This document shows positions 1 to 10,139 of a DNA stretch of 64,000 nt, piece by piece (positions within the stretch are counted from its first letter, which is position 1; each line of letters begins with the position of its first letter). Both the position numbers and the translations under genes were made by a program. The notes under the pieces were generated by a model. The model worked only from the letters and a program-made list of their open reading frames with translations, was not told the DNA's origin and searched no databases. The stretch is from Valencia hispanica (taxonomy: Eukaryota > Chordata > Actinopteri > Cyprinodontiformes > Valenciidae). The stretch covers positions 21,354,501 through 21,418,500 of the forward strand of contig OY747705.1 in assembly GCA_963556495.2 (NCBI GenBank). The letters run 5' to 3'.

Positions 1-1244
1 CTGTGAAAAACACCAAAAGAAAGATGCCCAGGGTCCCTGCTCATCTGCGTGAACTTGCATTATGCATGCTGCAGGGAGGGATGAGGACTGCTGATGTGGC
101 TAGGGCAATAAATTGCCATGTCCGCACTGTGAGACGCCTAAGACAGCGCTACAGGGAGACAGGAAGGACAGCTGATCATCCTCGCAGTGGAAGACTACGT
201 GTAACAACACCTGCACAGGATCTGTACATTCGAATATCACACCTGCGTGACAGGTACAGGATGGCCACAACAACTGCCCGAGTCACACCAGGAACACACA
301 ATCCCCCCATCAGTGCTCAGACTGTCTGCAATAGGCTGAGAGAGGCTGGACTGAGGGCTTGTAGGCCTGTTGTAAGGCAGGTCCTTACCAGACATCACCA
401 GCAACAACGCCGCCTATGGGCACAAACCCACCTTCGCTGGACCAGACAGGAGTGGCAGAAAGTGCTCTTCAATGATGAGTCGCAGTTTTGTCTCACCAGG
501 GGTGATGGACGGATTTGTGTTTATTGTTGAAGGAATGAGCGTTACACCGAGGCCTGTACCCTGGAGCGGGATCGATTTGGAGGTGGGGGGTCTGTCATGG
601 TCTGGGGCGGTATATCACATCACCACCGGACTGAGCTTGTTGTCATTGCAGGCAATCTCAATGCCTTGCGGTACAAGGAAGACGTCCTCCTCCCTCATGT
701 GGTACCCTTTATGCATGCTCATCCGGACATGATCCTCCAGCAGGACAATGCCACCAGCCATACTGCTCGTTCTGTGCGTGAGTTTCTGCATGAGAGCAAT
801 GTCAGTGTTCTGCCATGGCCAGCGAAGACCCCGCATCTCAATCCCATTGAGCCCGTCTGAGACCTGTTGGATCGCAGGGTGAGGGCTAGGGCCATTCCCC
901 CGAGAAATGTCCAGGAACTTGCAAGTGCCTTGGTGGAAGAGTGGGGTAACATCTCACAGCAAGAACTGACAAATCTGGTCCAGTCCATGAGGAGGAGATG
1001 CACTGCAGTACTTCAAGCAGCTGGTGGCCACACCAGATACTGACTGGTACTTTTGATTTTGAGCCTCCCTCCATTCAAGGACACATTATTCTATTTCTGT
1101 TAGTCACATGTCTGTGAAACATTTTTAGTTTATGTCTTATGGTGTTGACTCTTTTAGTGTTCAGACAACTATTTACACACATTAAGTTTACTGAAAGTAA
1201 AAACAGTTGAAAGTCAGAGGACGTTTCTTTTTTGCTGAGTTTAT
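1..1244 (+). mobile_element. Tc1/mariner transposon (copy 1), 5' end outside the window
   Basis: Tc1-like DNA transposon. The 3' terminal repeat ends in TTTGCTGAGTTTA at 1232-1244, the same end as the copy at 14554-15567. TA at 1243-1244 is the expected target dinucleotide. Compared with the second copy, about 250 bp of the 5' end (left terminal repeat and leader) lie before base 1. The body holds a nearly full-length transposase reading frame with two stops. Near-identity to the second copy suggests fairly recent activity. Confidence 0.93.
24..1043 (+). pseudogene. Tc1-like DD34E transposase with two premature stops
   Basis: Cut-and-paste transposase that would bind the terminal repeats and move the element into TA sites. 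One reading frame runs from ATG at 24 to TGA at 1041-1043, 339 codons, the usual Tc1 length of about 340 aa. The N-terminus has the paired-like helix-turn-helix region (GGMRTADVARAI, then VRRLRQRYRETGRTADHPRSG). The catalytic acidic residues are D151 (FNDES), D241 (QQDNATSH) and E276 (LNPIE), giving DD34E spacing. The frame is broken by TGA at 528-530, where an arginine CGA codon is likely because the neighbouring codon also looks like CGT to TGT, and by TGA at 858-860, where a tryptophan is expected after the NPIE block. Both look like point decay with no frameshift. An upstream in-frame GTG at 3 is an unlikely eukaryotic start. Confidence 0.93.
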
Positions 1245-1313
1245 TTTATCTTTCTTCCCATCAGAATTAGTAGAGTTCATTTAAATTCATTTGTTTCCTG
1301 CCATCAATTTAGC

Positions 1314-1620
1314 TTTTAAGGTTCTTTTAATGGCTTTTGAGTGTCTTAATGGTCTTGGGCCTACCTATCTTTCAAAACTGCTTTTACCTTATGAACCCTT
1401 GCGGTCTCTGCGCTCCCCTGGCAGCCGTCTCCTTCTCATCCCAAAAGTCAGGACACACGCATGGTGAGGCGTCATTGTGGCCCTCACCTTTGGAACAGGC
1501 TGCCGGAGGACCTCAGGGTCGCAGAGGACATTGATGTTTTTAAGAGCAAGGTCAAGACTCACCTTTTAAGCTAAGCTTTTAACTGATTACCATTTATTAT
1601 TGTCTGTTTAATTGCTTTGT
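1314..1620 (+). mobile_element. L2-type LINE remnant, end of the reverse-transcriptase ORF
   Basis: The translation shows the terminal region seen in teleost L2-like LINEs: a block resembling NGLGPTYLS...LLPYEP, then LRSLRSPGS, then WNRLPEDLRVAE and FKSKVKTHL. The pieces fall in more than one frame with a stop near 1462, so the copy is dead. The fragment is 5' truncated. 1620-1840 may be its 3' UTR but has no diagnostic motif. Confidence 0.7.
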
Positions 1621-2018
1621 ATGTTTTAATTGATTAGATTTGATCAGTGTTTTACCATTTAATCTTATCACATTTATCCCAGTTATTTTATATCGTAACT
1701 TGTTATTTCAATCTTCCTTCCAGTGTTTCCTCCATGGGAGCCCTCTGGGAGCCAGCTGTGGCTGCCTTGGTGCTCTCCAGGTAGCGCTTAAGTGGAGGTG
1801 GGGGTCTTGCACTCCACAAAATGTGACGCACCTTTGCTGAGCACTACTGTCAGTCTGCAGAGCTGCTCTTGTTGTGAATACACATTTCAGCAGGCTTACT
1901 ATTTTACATTGTCATTTGATTCTTAATGTGGATTAAAATATTTACATGCAAGGCAATTACTTTTTGAAAGTAACTAATTTTCAGCTGAACTTTATCTAAC
2001 ATGCTGAGTATAATGAAT

Positions 2019-2069
2019 AATTTATATTTTATTTCCCTGGCAACATGCCAGGGAAATAAAATATAAATT
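2019..2069. repeat. Perfect 23-bp inverted repeat, 5-nt loop
   Basis: Arms 2019-2041 and 2047-2069 are exact reverse complements around the loop AACAT. The stem is AT-rich outside and ends in CCCTGGC/GCCAGGG at the loop. No gene is adjacent. It may be the remnant of a foldback or MITE-type element. Confidence 0.9.
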
Positions 2070-2319
2070 TATTTGATCCAGAGATTGCTTTACAAAAACA
2101 AAATATGGTCCACAGACCCAGGTTAAGATGTTTTCTCCAATTCAGTTCATCTCCAAAGTTCAGCAGCTAGAAAATAACATCAGAACAACAAAGCTTGTGT
2201 TCAAACAAGAGGTCTCACTTTAACAAACTCTAAGTTTGTGTCCTTGTCAGGTACATTTTTAGTTAGAACATAGTTGTTTTGATTCAGTGAAATTATTCAC
2301 AATCGGTATGGATCCAGAA

Positions 2320-2455
2320 GTTTTACTCAAGTAAGAGTAGTGATACTTCATAATAATTACTTTAATAATTACTTTTACTTAAGTAAAAGTTAAACGTTTG
2401 CTGCAGTAAAACTACTCGTAAATGTAGGCTAACTGAGTAAATTTAACCCACCCCT
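2320..2455. repeat. Teleost-type interspersed repeat (ACTCAAGTAAGAGTA motif)
   Basis: Alternating motifs such as ACTCAAGTAAGAGTA, TTACTTTAATAATTAC and TTTTACTTAAGTAAAAGT end near CCCACCCCTGG. I recognise this pattern as a common dispersed fish repeat but cannot name the family. It is internally palindromic (ACTTAAGT) and has no coding capacity. Confidence 0.5.
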
Positions 2456-3589
2456 GGTCATGACAAAATAAAAACATATTATAAATATTATGTTAAACAT
2501 GTTATTAATACATTTGGTAACATAACATTATGCTGTTATACAACCAATACAAATATTTCTTGGTAGATTTATTGTTCCACTTCCATCCTTTGTGCGATCC
2601 AATAAAAGGCTTCTCCAAACCAAGCTCCCAGGCTCCCTCCCTTAAACCAACAGTCAAGCATGGTAGTGGTAGCTTTTGGTTGTAGGTCTATTTATATCTC
2701 TGCAGTACTTAGTAGTTACATAAGGTAAAGGGAATAAATAATAAAGACTTTAACTTGATCTCAGTCAACAGCTGGATAGCTGAAAAGTGGATAGATTTGG
2801 GTGTTTATACAGGACAATGATATCAAACACAAATCAAACTGAATTTTGGAATGGACAAAATGAATGATTATCAAGCTTGTGACCTTATCCCTGATTTGTG
2901 CCACAAAATCAGCAATTGTAATTCATTCTCCAATTATGCCAGGAGTGGCCAAGTATGCTGAAGTTATGTCAGAACCTTGCTGAAGACTACAAAAATAATG
3001 CAGTGAAAACGTAGTTTTTTAGGGATAGTTGACCAAATATTAGTGGGGTGTGTGCATATATAGTATGCACTATAGTATGTAGTTTTCAACCTGCATCGAC
3101 AAGAGAAAAAATATCAACATTAACTTTAAACATGTGCTTGTAGTTCTTGTTTTAAGAAAAATGATTTAATCTGGTTAATATCTAACCAGCTCACATCATT
3201 TCATAAAAGCCCCAAGTTTATATCCCACTGAGGCACATAAGTGTAAATAACTCACCGGACTTGTGAACTCAAAGATCCTGCAAGTTCTCTTTGTTGCTTG
3301 TTCTGTTGTACTGAAATACAAGCTGAGGTAAGGAATCAAACTGCAACTCCTGCGTTGGCCTTTCAGAGTTTTGTCATCACTTTAGTTTTACAACAAATAT
3401 GTTAAGAAGCTGCTACATTTCTTATGTAATTTTTCTGTTTATTTTTCTGTTTAGTTTAGCTTGCGTATGTGCTTAAATCACAGTTTGCATCGACAGAGCC
3501 AGTTGTAAACAAACAATTCAATAATGTAAATGTTTATAGCTGCTCCTAAGCTTTTATATATTTTGTACTTTGTGTAACTACAAAATATG
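2456..3589. other. No gene seen, AT-rich intergenic
   Basis: AT-rich sequence without a plausible exon or RNA gene. 2600-2690 faintly resembles a Tc1 fragment (AAGCATGGTAGTGGTAGC) but is too short to call. Confidence 0.6.
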
Positions 3590-3832
3590 TACATCCATAC
3601 ACTTTATATTCTATCAATATACTTTCAGCGATCAATGCAGACTAGCTGCTGTTTAATTTACAAATACAAATTATTCAAAGTAAGAAGCAGTCTGAACATT
3701 CACTTTTAATTGTTTAGATCAATCTGCAAGACTCCTGTGCAAATGTAGAAAACACATCATGACAAATCAAAGTTGATAATGTATTTGCATGATTTGTCTA
3801 GTGTTCATTTGGCTCACATTGTAGCTAAACAT
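3590..3832. repeat. Local duplication, unit 1 (partner 5395-5645)
   Basis: Shares an ordered series of blocks with 5395-5645 in the same orientation: a TATTCT...TATCAAT/TATACAAT stretch, GATCAATGCA, GCTGTTT, ACAAATTATTCAAAGTAAG, CATTCACTTTTAA, GCATGATTTGTC versus TCATGATTTGTC, and GTTCA.TTGG. The units are clearly diverged and about 1.8 kb apart. There is no coding signal. Confidence 0.75.
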
Positions 3833-5394
3833 GTTGATTCCTGGGTTTGCCTAAAACAATTTTGAAGAAGATGATAAAGGTAACATTTCTCTTTCACACT
3901 GTTAATACAGTGCAGTGTAAAAATGTGTTTTTGCATTTTGTTGATGATCCAACCTTTAATTTGAGCACATTTGTTCATTGAGGGAATTTAATACCATGTT
4001 AAAAATAGCAGTTTTAGTTAACAAAAGGACTATTACCAGACCTGCTGTCAACATAATAGGACAGCACTCAGTTTTCTCCTTTAACATTTCATCCGGTTGG
4101 CGCATACAGAGAGTGGGATCATTGATCATTCCTCTTTCCACAATCTCTTTAGATCCATAGTTTTAGCAGCTCTCTTTGGGTGTGGGTCAGCATCCTGTAA
4201 AAAAGGCCCAGTGATGATCCTTTTTCAGCTGACTGGTAGTCTGCCAGAGTTTTTATTTGTAAAAAGTTATAATGACATGAACTCCAACAAGATTCCTAGA
4301 ACCTTTAGATGAAAGTGTCACAGTTTAATTATAAACTTTGACTTTTATGCACCTCACATTCAGAAATAAAAAAGACTAAATTGTGGCTGTAGGAGTGTTA
4401 CACAGGATGGGACATATAGTGTACATGGCAAGAGTACAATAATCTATGCTTCAAAAATTGTGCTGTATCTTTATAAAACCTCAATAAAGCTTGTTGCACA
4501 GCTTCCAGAGGCTCTGGATGAAATTAATAAATGACAAGTAATCTACGGAAACTGGAATTATATATTTTTTTACATATCCAAAAGTAAATTGAACACTATT
4601 ATTATTATTATTATTATTATTATCCAGTTTTAAACTTCAAAATTAATTTAAAAGCAGGGCTTGTTGTGCCATGGAACATTAAACTTTTATTTTCTGCAGC
4701 CCTAGATTCAGGTCAGCCATCTTCCAATTTCATATTTTTTCTTCTAGAAGAAATTGAGTAAATTAGTCCACAGGTTGTTGAGGGAAAACTCATAACTGTT
4801 TTTTGTCAACAGAGGGCAGCAGAGCACTGTAGTGCAGTGTTGCAGTGTTATCATCAGGAACCTTAGGTCCTTATTTAAATGTTTAGCTCTTTATTTAATG
4901 TAGTAAACTCTACACTTTCATCTCTCGAATATCTTACACTTTGGACATGCAAATGTCAGCATGCAAGTGTATAATGTCCCACTGTGTTGCTGCCGTCTAA
5001 AAATATCTAGTTTTTCTTATATCTGCCTCAGTCTTCTAATGACCGCTGTTCAAGGTCTCTAACACATCTCTGCACATCTCTACGGAGGTCCTTCACCCTC
5101 TGCTCAGAGAAAACATCCAACCTCGACACTTATGAAGCCAAAAATAGGCAACTGAACTGAAACCTGCTGCACAGTGGATATCTTTTATGATTAGTTAACA
5201 ACAGCGAGCAGCCACATTTACATGATGAACATTATACAGTTGAAGTTGTGTTTACAGCTGCACCGAAATTCACTGATTACAGAAGGATACTTTAGCAGTT
5301 TATTAACAGTAGAGCAGTAAAGTCAGATTAATCACTCAACAGTACTATAAACAGTCACATTGATTTCAAAATCAGTAATTACAAAATATATATT
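3833..5394. other. No gene seen; includes (TTA)n microsatellite
   Basis: AT-rich spacer between the duplication units. A (TAT)n run occupies 4597-4623. ORFs around 3956-4312 overlap on both strands and match nothing I recognise. Confidence 0.6.
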
Positions 5395-5645
5395 ACATCT
5401 TATCATATTCTGTCTATACAATTTTGGTGATCAATGCACACCAACGGCTGTTTGTTTTATAAGTACAAATTATTCAAAGTAAGCAGCAAAGTCTGTACAT
5501 GCATTCACTTTTAAAGTTATTCTATTTTGGACCAAGAGGTTAAGACTCTTGAACAGATGTACTAAAACAATAATGAAAAATGTGACTAGAAAATGTGTCC
5601 TCATGATTTGTCAGCACACAGTTCACTTGGGTCCCATCTTAGCTT
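5395..5645. repeat. Local duplication, unit 2 (partner 3590-3832)
   Basis: Second unit of the diverged direct duplication described for 3590-3832. The strongest shared block is ACAAATTATTCAAAGTAAG at about 5465-5483. Confidence 0.75.
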
Positions 5646-6674
5646 AATACTGTATGTTGACTCTTGTGTGTGCTTTGAACAGCTACTACTGTTTCTACTG
5701 TTTCAGGTAGAAGTACCGTTTCCCTTCTGCACTGTATATATAAGGGCTGACACGTTCCTTGGCAACCCTGGTAAAGAATAAGATCATCTTGAAAATAATG
5801 TCTGTGCAGCACAATGAACGTATAGGAACAATCCAACCTGTAATTTGAGGACACTAAATAAAAAAAAATAAAAAAAACATTTTTAGATATTCTTGTTAAT
5901 AAAGTCATCAGCAGCACAATAACTGCTACTCCTCCTTTTTGTACTTCGCGTACTCCTTTTTTCCCAATAGTACAGCAGTAGTCTTCCATAACATTTCAAA
6001 ACATTACGCACAGAAAGAGGAATCTTTTACTATTACTCTTTGTCCAGTCTCTCTATATCCCTCAGAGTCGTTCTTCCAATGCCTAATAAGAAGGTCATAC
6101 ACACTCTGTCTAAAATAGTGACGTATATAATTAAAAAAAGGCTTTAGTTTCATTTGTTTTTTAGGGATCTTAGAAGTACCATTGTATTGTGCCACCATTA
6201 TTTTAAAGGCAATTATTTCTTTCAAAAAATTCAAACAAAGGTTGGATTTGCTGCTGCAAGAAAAAGATGAATTTCTTTTTAGGCATTTTACAATCCATTA
6301 CCCAGGGTACCAATAAATGTGGCCGGCACGGTACATAGTGCTTTGTGTTCAAATTGGCAGTGATCCAGAGACTGGTACTAAGTTGGTCTATTTTTTTATA
6401 TTTAGAAATCCATTTGTAAAAAAGCCTGCATAAGCGGAGGCTTTTTAACTGTATATAACTCTAAATATGCATCAAATAGCTGGAATTATCTTTATATATA
6501 TATATATATATATTGGCAGATCCTTGGCAATTACTGAGCACCACCTTGTAATTATGTTTTCATCAGCTTGCAGTGCTTGAGACATCTCAAATAGACCAGA
6601 GAGGTGAAGTTCTTCAAAGGTGAGGATGACACGGTTCCTTTCAGGAAAGAAGAATGCGTTGGCATGACTTTTAA
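5646..6674. other. No firm gene; TA microsatellite and an unexplained minus ORF
   Basis: Holds a (TA)n run at 6493-6513. A minus-strand ORF at 6472-6735 (87 codons) runs into element A; its part from 6500 to 6670 reads smoothly (for example RNRVILTFEELHLSGLFEM) but I do not recognise it, and it has no splice context that helps. 6305-6335 faintly resembles a Tc1 terminal repeat. No support for a host gene. Confidence 0.4.
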
Positions 6675-7933
6675 AGGAGTCATAACTTAGTATTACCTTG
6701 GATACCCACACTCTATTATAGTCTTTCAGGCCCATCGAAAAAAAAAAAGTTGAAAAAAAGTGAAAAAAATAAACACAGAGCTCCTTATTTCTGAAGGCAT
6801 TATTATCTCGCGAGATCTGATGCGATACTTTGGCTGTCGTGGACGGGCATTGTATTAATGCAAATGAGGGGCGCGTTGATTGGTGGCAGGATGGAGGGGG
6901 GTTGACACCTCAGGTAACGCTTCAGCATATCTAACCCATATCTACTATTCCCGCTAGCATACAATAGCCACATTAGCAGTTAGCTGCTGTTTGTTACACA
7001 CAGCAGAGCAATAAAAACACAGCCTTACCGTTTCAATTGCAGGCAAGTCTCTGATTGTTGGAATGGCCTCTTTTTCCAAACGGAGCTTCGATGCCAACTT
7101 CGCCTGATATTGTCCCAAATTCGTAAAGGATTCCAGCGTAAAAAAAATAGAAAAAATATTTCCATGTTGATTCTGGCAGTCAACAACAGAGCAACTCACA
7201 TGTGCACTAGGTTTCTGGTAGAAATGGTTGTAGCTGATTTAGCTGATTAAAATAAAAGGCTGACACGAATATGTCTTCTTCATGCATCATTGCGTGAAGA
7301 AACTTTCTGCATCTTTCACGGTGGAGTTCGTACTTTGAATCGGTGATGTGTCGGTCACGAACGAACCGGTTCTAAGAGCTAACTCTTTGAAGTGAACGAT
7401 GGGAGCCGGCTCGTCATTGGGAGCCGTTAAAAAAAAAAATTTAATTCCCCCCGCTTGTTTTGGTACATTTAGTACACATCATTTTGCATTAATTTTGGTA
7501 ATAAATACACTTTAAGCAACAGAAAATCCGAGGAGCCGAAAGAGCCGGCTCTTTATGGTGAGCCAAGCCAAAAGAACTGGCTCTCCAAAAAGAGCTGGAA
7601 TTCCCATCACTAGAATTCAGTAATGGCGGCGCTCGACTGAATATGAGGGGGAGAGGAGCGAGGGGGAGAGGGGAGAGGAGCGGGGCGGGCTTCCTGCAGC
7701 ATAGGTAGGTCTGCGATGTCTATATATGGTATATCCTGCGCCGACTTGACGTCAAGTCGGCCAGAAATTAAACCACGTATTTGAGTGTGCGTGCACGTGG
7801 GCTGGTTGACGAACCCAGGGGTAACAAACGCTTCACTTTTAAATATCGGCTTCCCGGGCAGTGTATAATCCTTAGGCAATCATAACATACCTTTTTTCTC
7901 ATGGAAAAGTGAAAATTACAGGTCATGACTCCT
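6675..7933 (-). mobile_element. TTAA-flanked nonautonomous DNA element (element A)
   Basis: Terminal inverted repeat beginning AGGAGTCAT at 6675 and ending ATGACTCCT at 7933, flanked by TTAA on both sides (6671-6674, 7934-7937). A palindromic TTAA target duplication is the hallmark of piggyBac-type transposition, so this is most likely a piggyBac-like MITE; a Harbinger origin is less likely. It is homologous end to end, in inverted orientation, to element B at 50414-52252. An inner section, about 7345-7612, made of short repeats of GAGCCGGCTC/AAAGAGC type and bounded by (A)GTGATG-like ends looks like a nested hAT-type MITE. A minus ORF at 6954-7199 starts with a CxxxxC motif and contains AIPTI, faintly like a THAP domain, but is not a supported gene. 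Confidence 0.75.
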
Positions 7934-7937
7934 TTAA

Positions 7938-8243
7938 AAAGGTTAAATACTAGTGGGATGTTGAGGGCTTTTGTTGCTTGGTCTTTTAACAGTCTGTTTA
8001 AAGACTAAGTTTTGAGACTTAGTTCTCTGTAATTGAATTTATATGCACAAAACCAAGAACAGTAGAAATGTATCAAAGCATCATACTGAAGTTTGACATC
8101 TTGCATGCATACACCAGTCTTTAAAAACAAAACTTTCCCTTAATAAAATGTCCCATGGATTATTGATTTGAATGCACAAAAGTTCATTTATTTATGTCTT
8201 AGTTTGTAACTGAAATAGTGAAAAAAACAGGAGTTCTGCAGAA
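7938..8243. other. 3' flank of lingo3
   Basis: Region immediately downstream of the lingo3 stop on the minus strand. TTTATT at 8187-8192 reads AATAAA on the minus strand, about 50 bp past the stop, and is the nearest candidate polyadenylation signal. Real 3' UTRs in this family can be longer, so this site is uncertain. Confidence 0.35.
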
Positions 8244-10076
8244 TCAAATCATTTTCATATTGAACTTCCGTGCTCCCCCCTGTCCTCCACTAGCTGCTGG
8301 TCCGTCCACTTTTCTGAAAGAATACTCAACCGAGAAGTTGTTCTTGTGCTGTCCTCTCCCCCGACTCCACACAAATAGCAGTATGAAGCAAAACAAGACC
8401 ACTCCCAGAAACATGATACAGCCCATCGCTGTAGATATGAGAATGGTCTTGAGGTCAAGGGTGAACTTCAAGAACACCCTGGTGTCATTCAGATTTGTGT
8501 CATTAAGGTCCCCGGCATAATAGGTGCGGTTGGCCATGAGTGCTGCATCCAGCGGCAGCCCACTTACTGTGAGCGTAGCAAAGTAGGTGTCATTTCCACC
8601 GGCATTGCTAGCTATGCAGATGTAGGTTCCACTGTCTGTTACCTGGGCGTAACGTATTTCAAGAGTGCCCTCCGGTAACACAGTCAGTCGCCCGCTACTC
8701 TTTGTGGTAATGCGCCGACGCTGAGGAGAAATCCAGAATATTACCGGTGTTGGCTCACCTTCTGCTCTGCAGATAAATGAAACTACTTGCCCCTCACGGG
8801 CAGATATCTGCTGCAGTTTCCTGTTGCGTATTTTAGGTTTCTGGCAGGTAAAGTGGTCAAAGAGAGCTGAGTCAGAGAAAGCACTGAGAGCCCGACCTTG
8901 GACTTCAACAGGCGTCATACACACAGGGGAGGCACCATCAAAATTCAGGGTCTTCCTACGCTGAAGGATCCAGAGCAGGCGGCAGTCGCAGGCAAGAGGA
9001 TTTCTATCTAAGCGCAGTGTCTCCAGAGTGTTGACTGACTGAAAGGCTCCCTCTTCCAGAGTCACTAAGCTGTTGGTCGAAAGATTAAGAAGGCGGATTT
9101 GCCTCAGACCACCCAGTGCATAAGGTTGTACTACTGCCAGGTTAGTGTTGACTAGATTTAGCTCCTTCAGCCTGATGAGATCTCGCAGACCCCATGACTC
9201 TAACACAGAGATTGGGTTGTAGGAGAGGTTGAGGCTGGTGAGGTGAGCCAGACTACGAAGGGCAGAGGTGGGCACAGAGGTTATGTTGGTGTGAGTAATG
9301 GACAGCCAAGACAAATTAAGACCTTGTAGGCTATGAGGGGAGATGTATTCCAAAAAGGGCCAGTGATCAATTTCCAAACCCCTAAGGCTTCCAAGTTTTC
9401 GAAAGTTCTGGTCATCTAAGGAGGAGATGCTAAGATACCGGAGTCGCAAAGTCACAAGGTTGTGCAGATAAGATAATGATTGGCTGGATACTGATGTTAG
9501 GTTGCATCTCTCAATTGTCAGCTCCTTGAGTCCTACTAAACCCAAAAAAGCCTTGTTAGATATGTAAACCAGATCATTGTCACCAACCTCGAGATTCTTC
9601 AGACTTTTTAGGTCTTGGAAAGTGAAGTCCAAAAGAATTACAATCTTATTTCTACTTAAATCTAAGGAAGTGAGGTTAGAGAGATATGAGAAAGCCCCCA
9701 TGGGAACCAGTTTTAACTGATTACCCCTCAGTGAAAGTGACTGCAAGTTCTGAAGAGTTGAAAATGCATTTGGCTCCAGGACGCTGATCATGTTATCACT
9801 AAGTTCTAGTTTCTCCAGGCGTGGGTATGCAAGGAGATCACCCTGTTCTACCCAGCGAAGTTTATTCCCACTAAGGTCCAAGACTTTGGTGTCAGGAGGG
9901 ATTCCCTCTGGCAGTGAGGACAAACGTTTACCAAAACAGGACACAGTCTTCAGCTTGGGAATGCAATCACAGCGCTGGGGACATCCTTGAGTTTGGGTGG
10001 ATGACACTGTGATCATGAGCAGCAAGAAGAGGAAAGGCAAGAGCCAACAAACATCCTGACCCAGGCAAACCCCCAT
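8244..10076 (-). CDS. lingo3: LINGO3, LRR and Ig domain single-pass membrane protein
   Basis: Type I membrane protein of the LINGO family, a neuronal cell-surface LRR/Ig group. 610 aa from ATG at 10076 (human LINGO3 is about 590). Visible in order: signal peptide (residues 1 to about 29, hydrophobic core LLPFLFLLLMI); LRRNT with C32, C36, C38, C47; twelve 24-residue leucine-rich repeats from residue 62 to 349; LRRCT with CDC at 363-365 and cysteines 386 and 411; an I-set Ig domain about 413-505 with the C436/C487 pair; several N-glycosylation sequons; transmembrane helix about 545-570; a 40-residue cytoplasmic tail. The tail motifs NNFSVEYSFRKVDGPA and the terminal ARKFNMKMI identify LINGO3 rather than LINGO1, 2 or 4. 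The frame stays open for 78 codons upstream, but that stretch contains a splice acceptor, so the ATG before the signal peptide is chosen. Whether it is lingo3a or lingo3b cannot be told. Confidence 0.96.
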   Translation of the reverse strand: MGVCLGQDVCWLLPFLFLLLMITVSSTQTQGCPQRCDCIPKLKTVSCFGKRLSSLPEGIPPDTKVLDLSGNKLRWVEQGDLLAYPRLEKLELSDNMISVLEPNAFSTLQNLQSLSLRGNQLKLVPMGAFSYLSNLTSLDLSRNKIVILLDFTFQDLKSLKNLEVGDNDLVYISNKAFLGLVGLKELTIERCNLTSVSSQSLSYLHNLVTLRLRYLSISSLDDQNFRKLGSLRGLEIDHWPFLEYISPHSLQGLNLSWLSITHTNITSVPTSALRSLAHLTSLNLSYNPISVLESWGLRDLIRLKELNLVNTNLAVVQPYALGGLRQIRLLNLSTNSLVTLEEGAFQSVNTLETLRLDRNPLACDCRLLWILQRRKTLNFDGASPVCMTPVEVQGRALSAFSDSALFDHFTCQKPKIRNRKLQQISAREGQVVSFICRAEGEPTPVIFWISPQRRRITTKSSGRLTVLPEGTLEIRYAQVTDSGTYICIASNAGGNDTYFATLTVSGLPLDAALMANRTYYAGDLNDTNLNDTRVFLKFTLDLKTILISTAMGCIMFLGVVLFCFILLFVWSRGRGQHKNNFSVEYSFRKVDGPAASGGQGGARKFNMKMI

Positions 10077-10136
10077 GGCCCTCCTTTCTCCCTCTTCCTT
10101 TGTCTCCTGTCCGGTTTCAATCACTGGGTCTGGCAC
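10077..10136 (-). other. lingo3: lingo3 5' UTR segment with splice acceptor upstream
   Basis: On the minus strand a pyrimidine-rich tract (TTTTCCCTCTCTCATTTCC) ends in ATCAG just above 10136, followed by 60 nt to the start codon. This is a good 3' splice site. It implies one or more noncoding 5' exons further right, and a single coding exon, as is usual for LINGO genes. The upstream exon was not located. Confidence 0.7.
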
Positions 10137-10139
10137 CTG

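Noticed and set aside
6305..6335. Tc1-like end (GTACCAATAAATGTGGCC)
   Set aside because: Single short partial match without a partner end or transposase sequence.
6954..7199. Possible THAP-like protein (MSCSVVDCQNQH...AIPTI) in element A
   Set aside because: Lacks the rest of the C2CH pattern, and the copy in element B diverges and loses the first part. Weak resemblance only.
8218..8520. Plus-strand ORF of 100 codons
   Set aside because: Antisense shadow of the lingo3 3' end.
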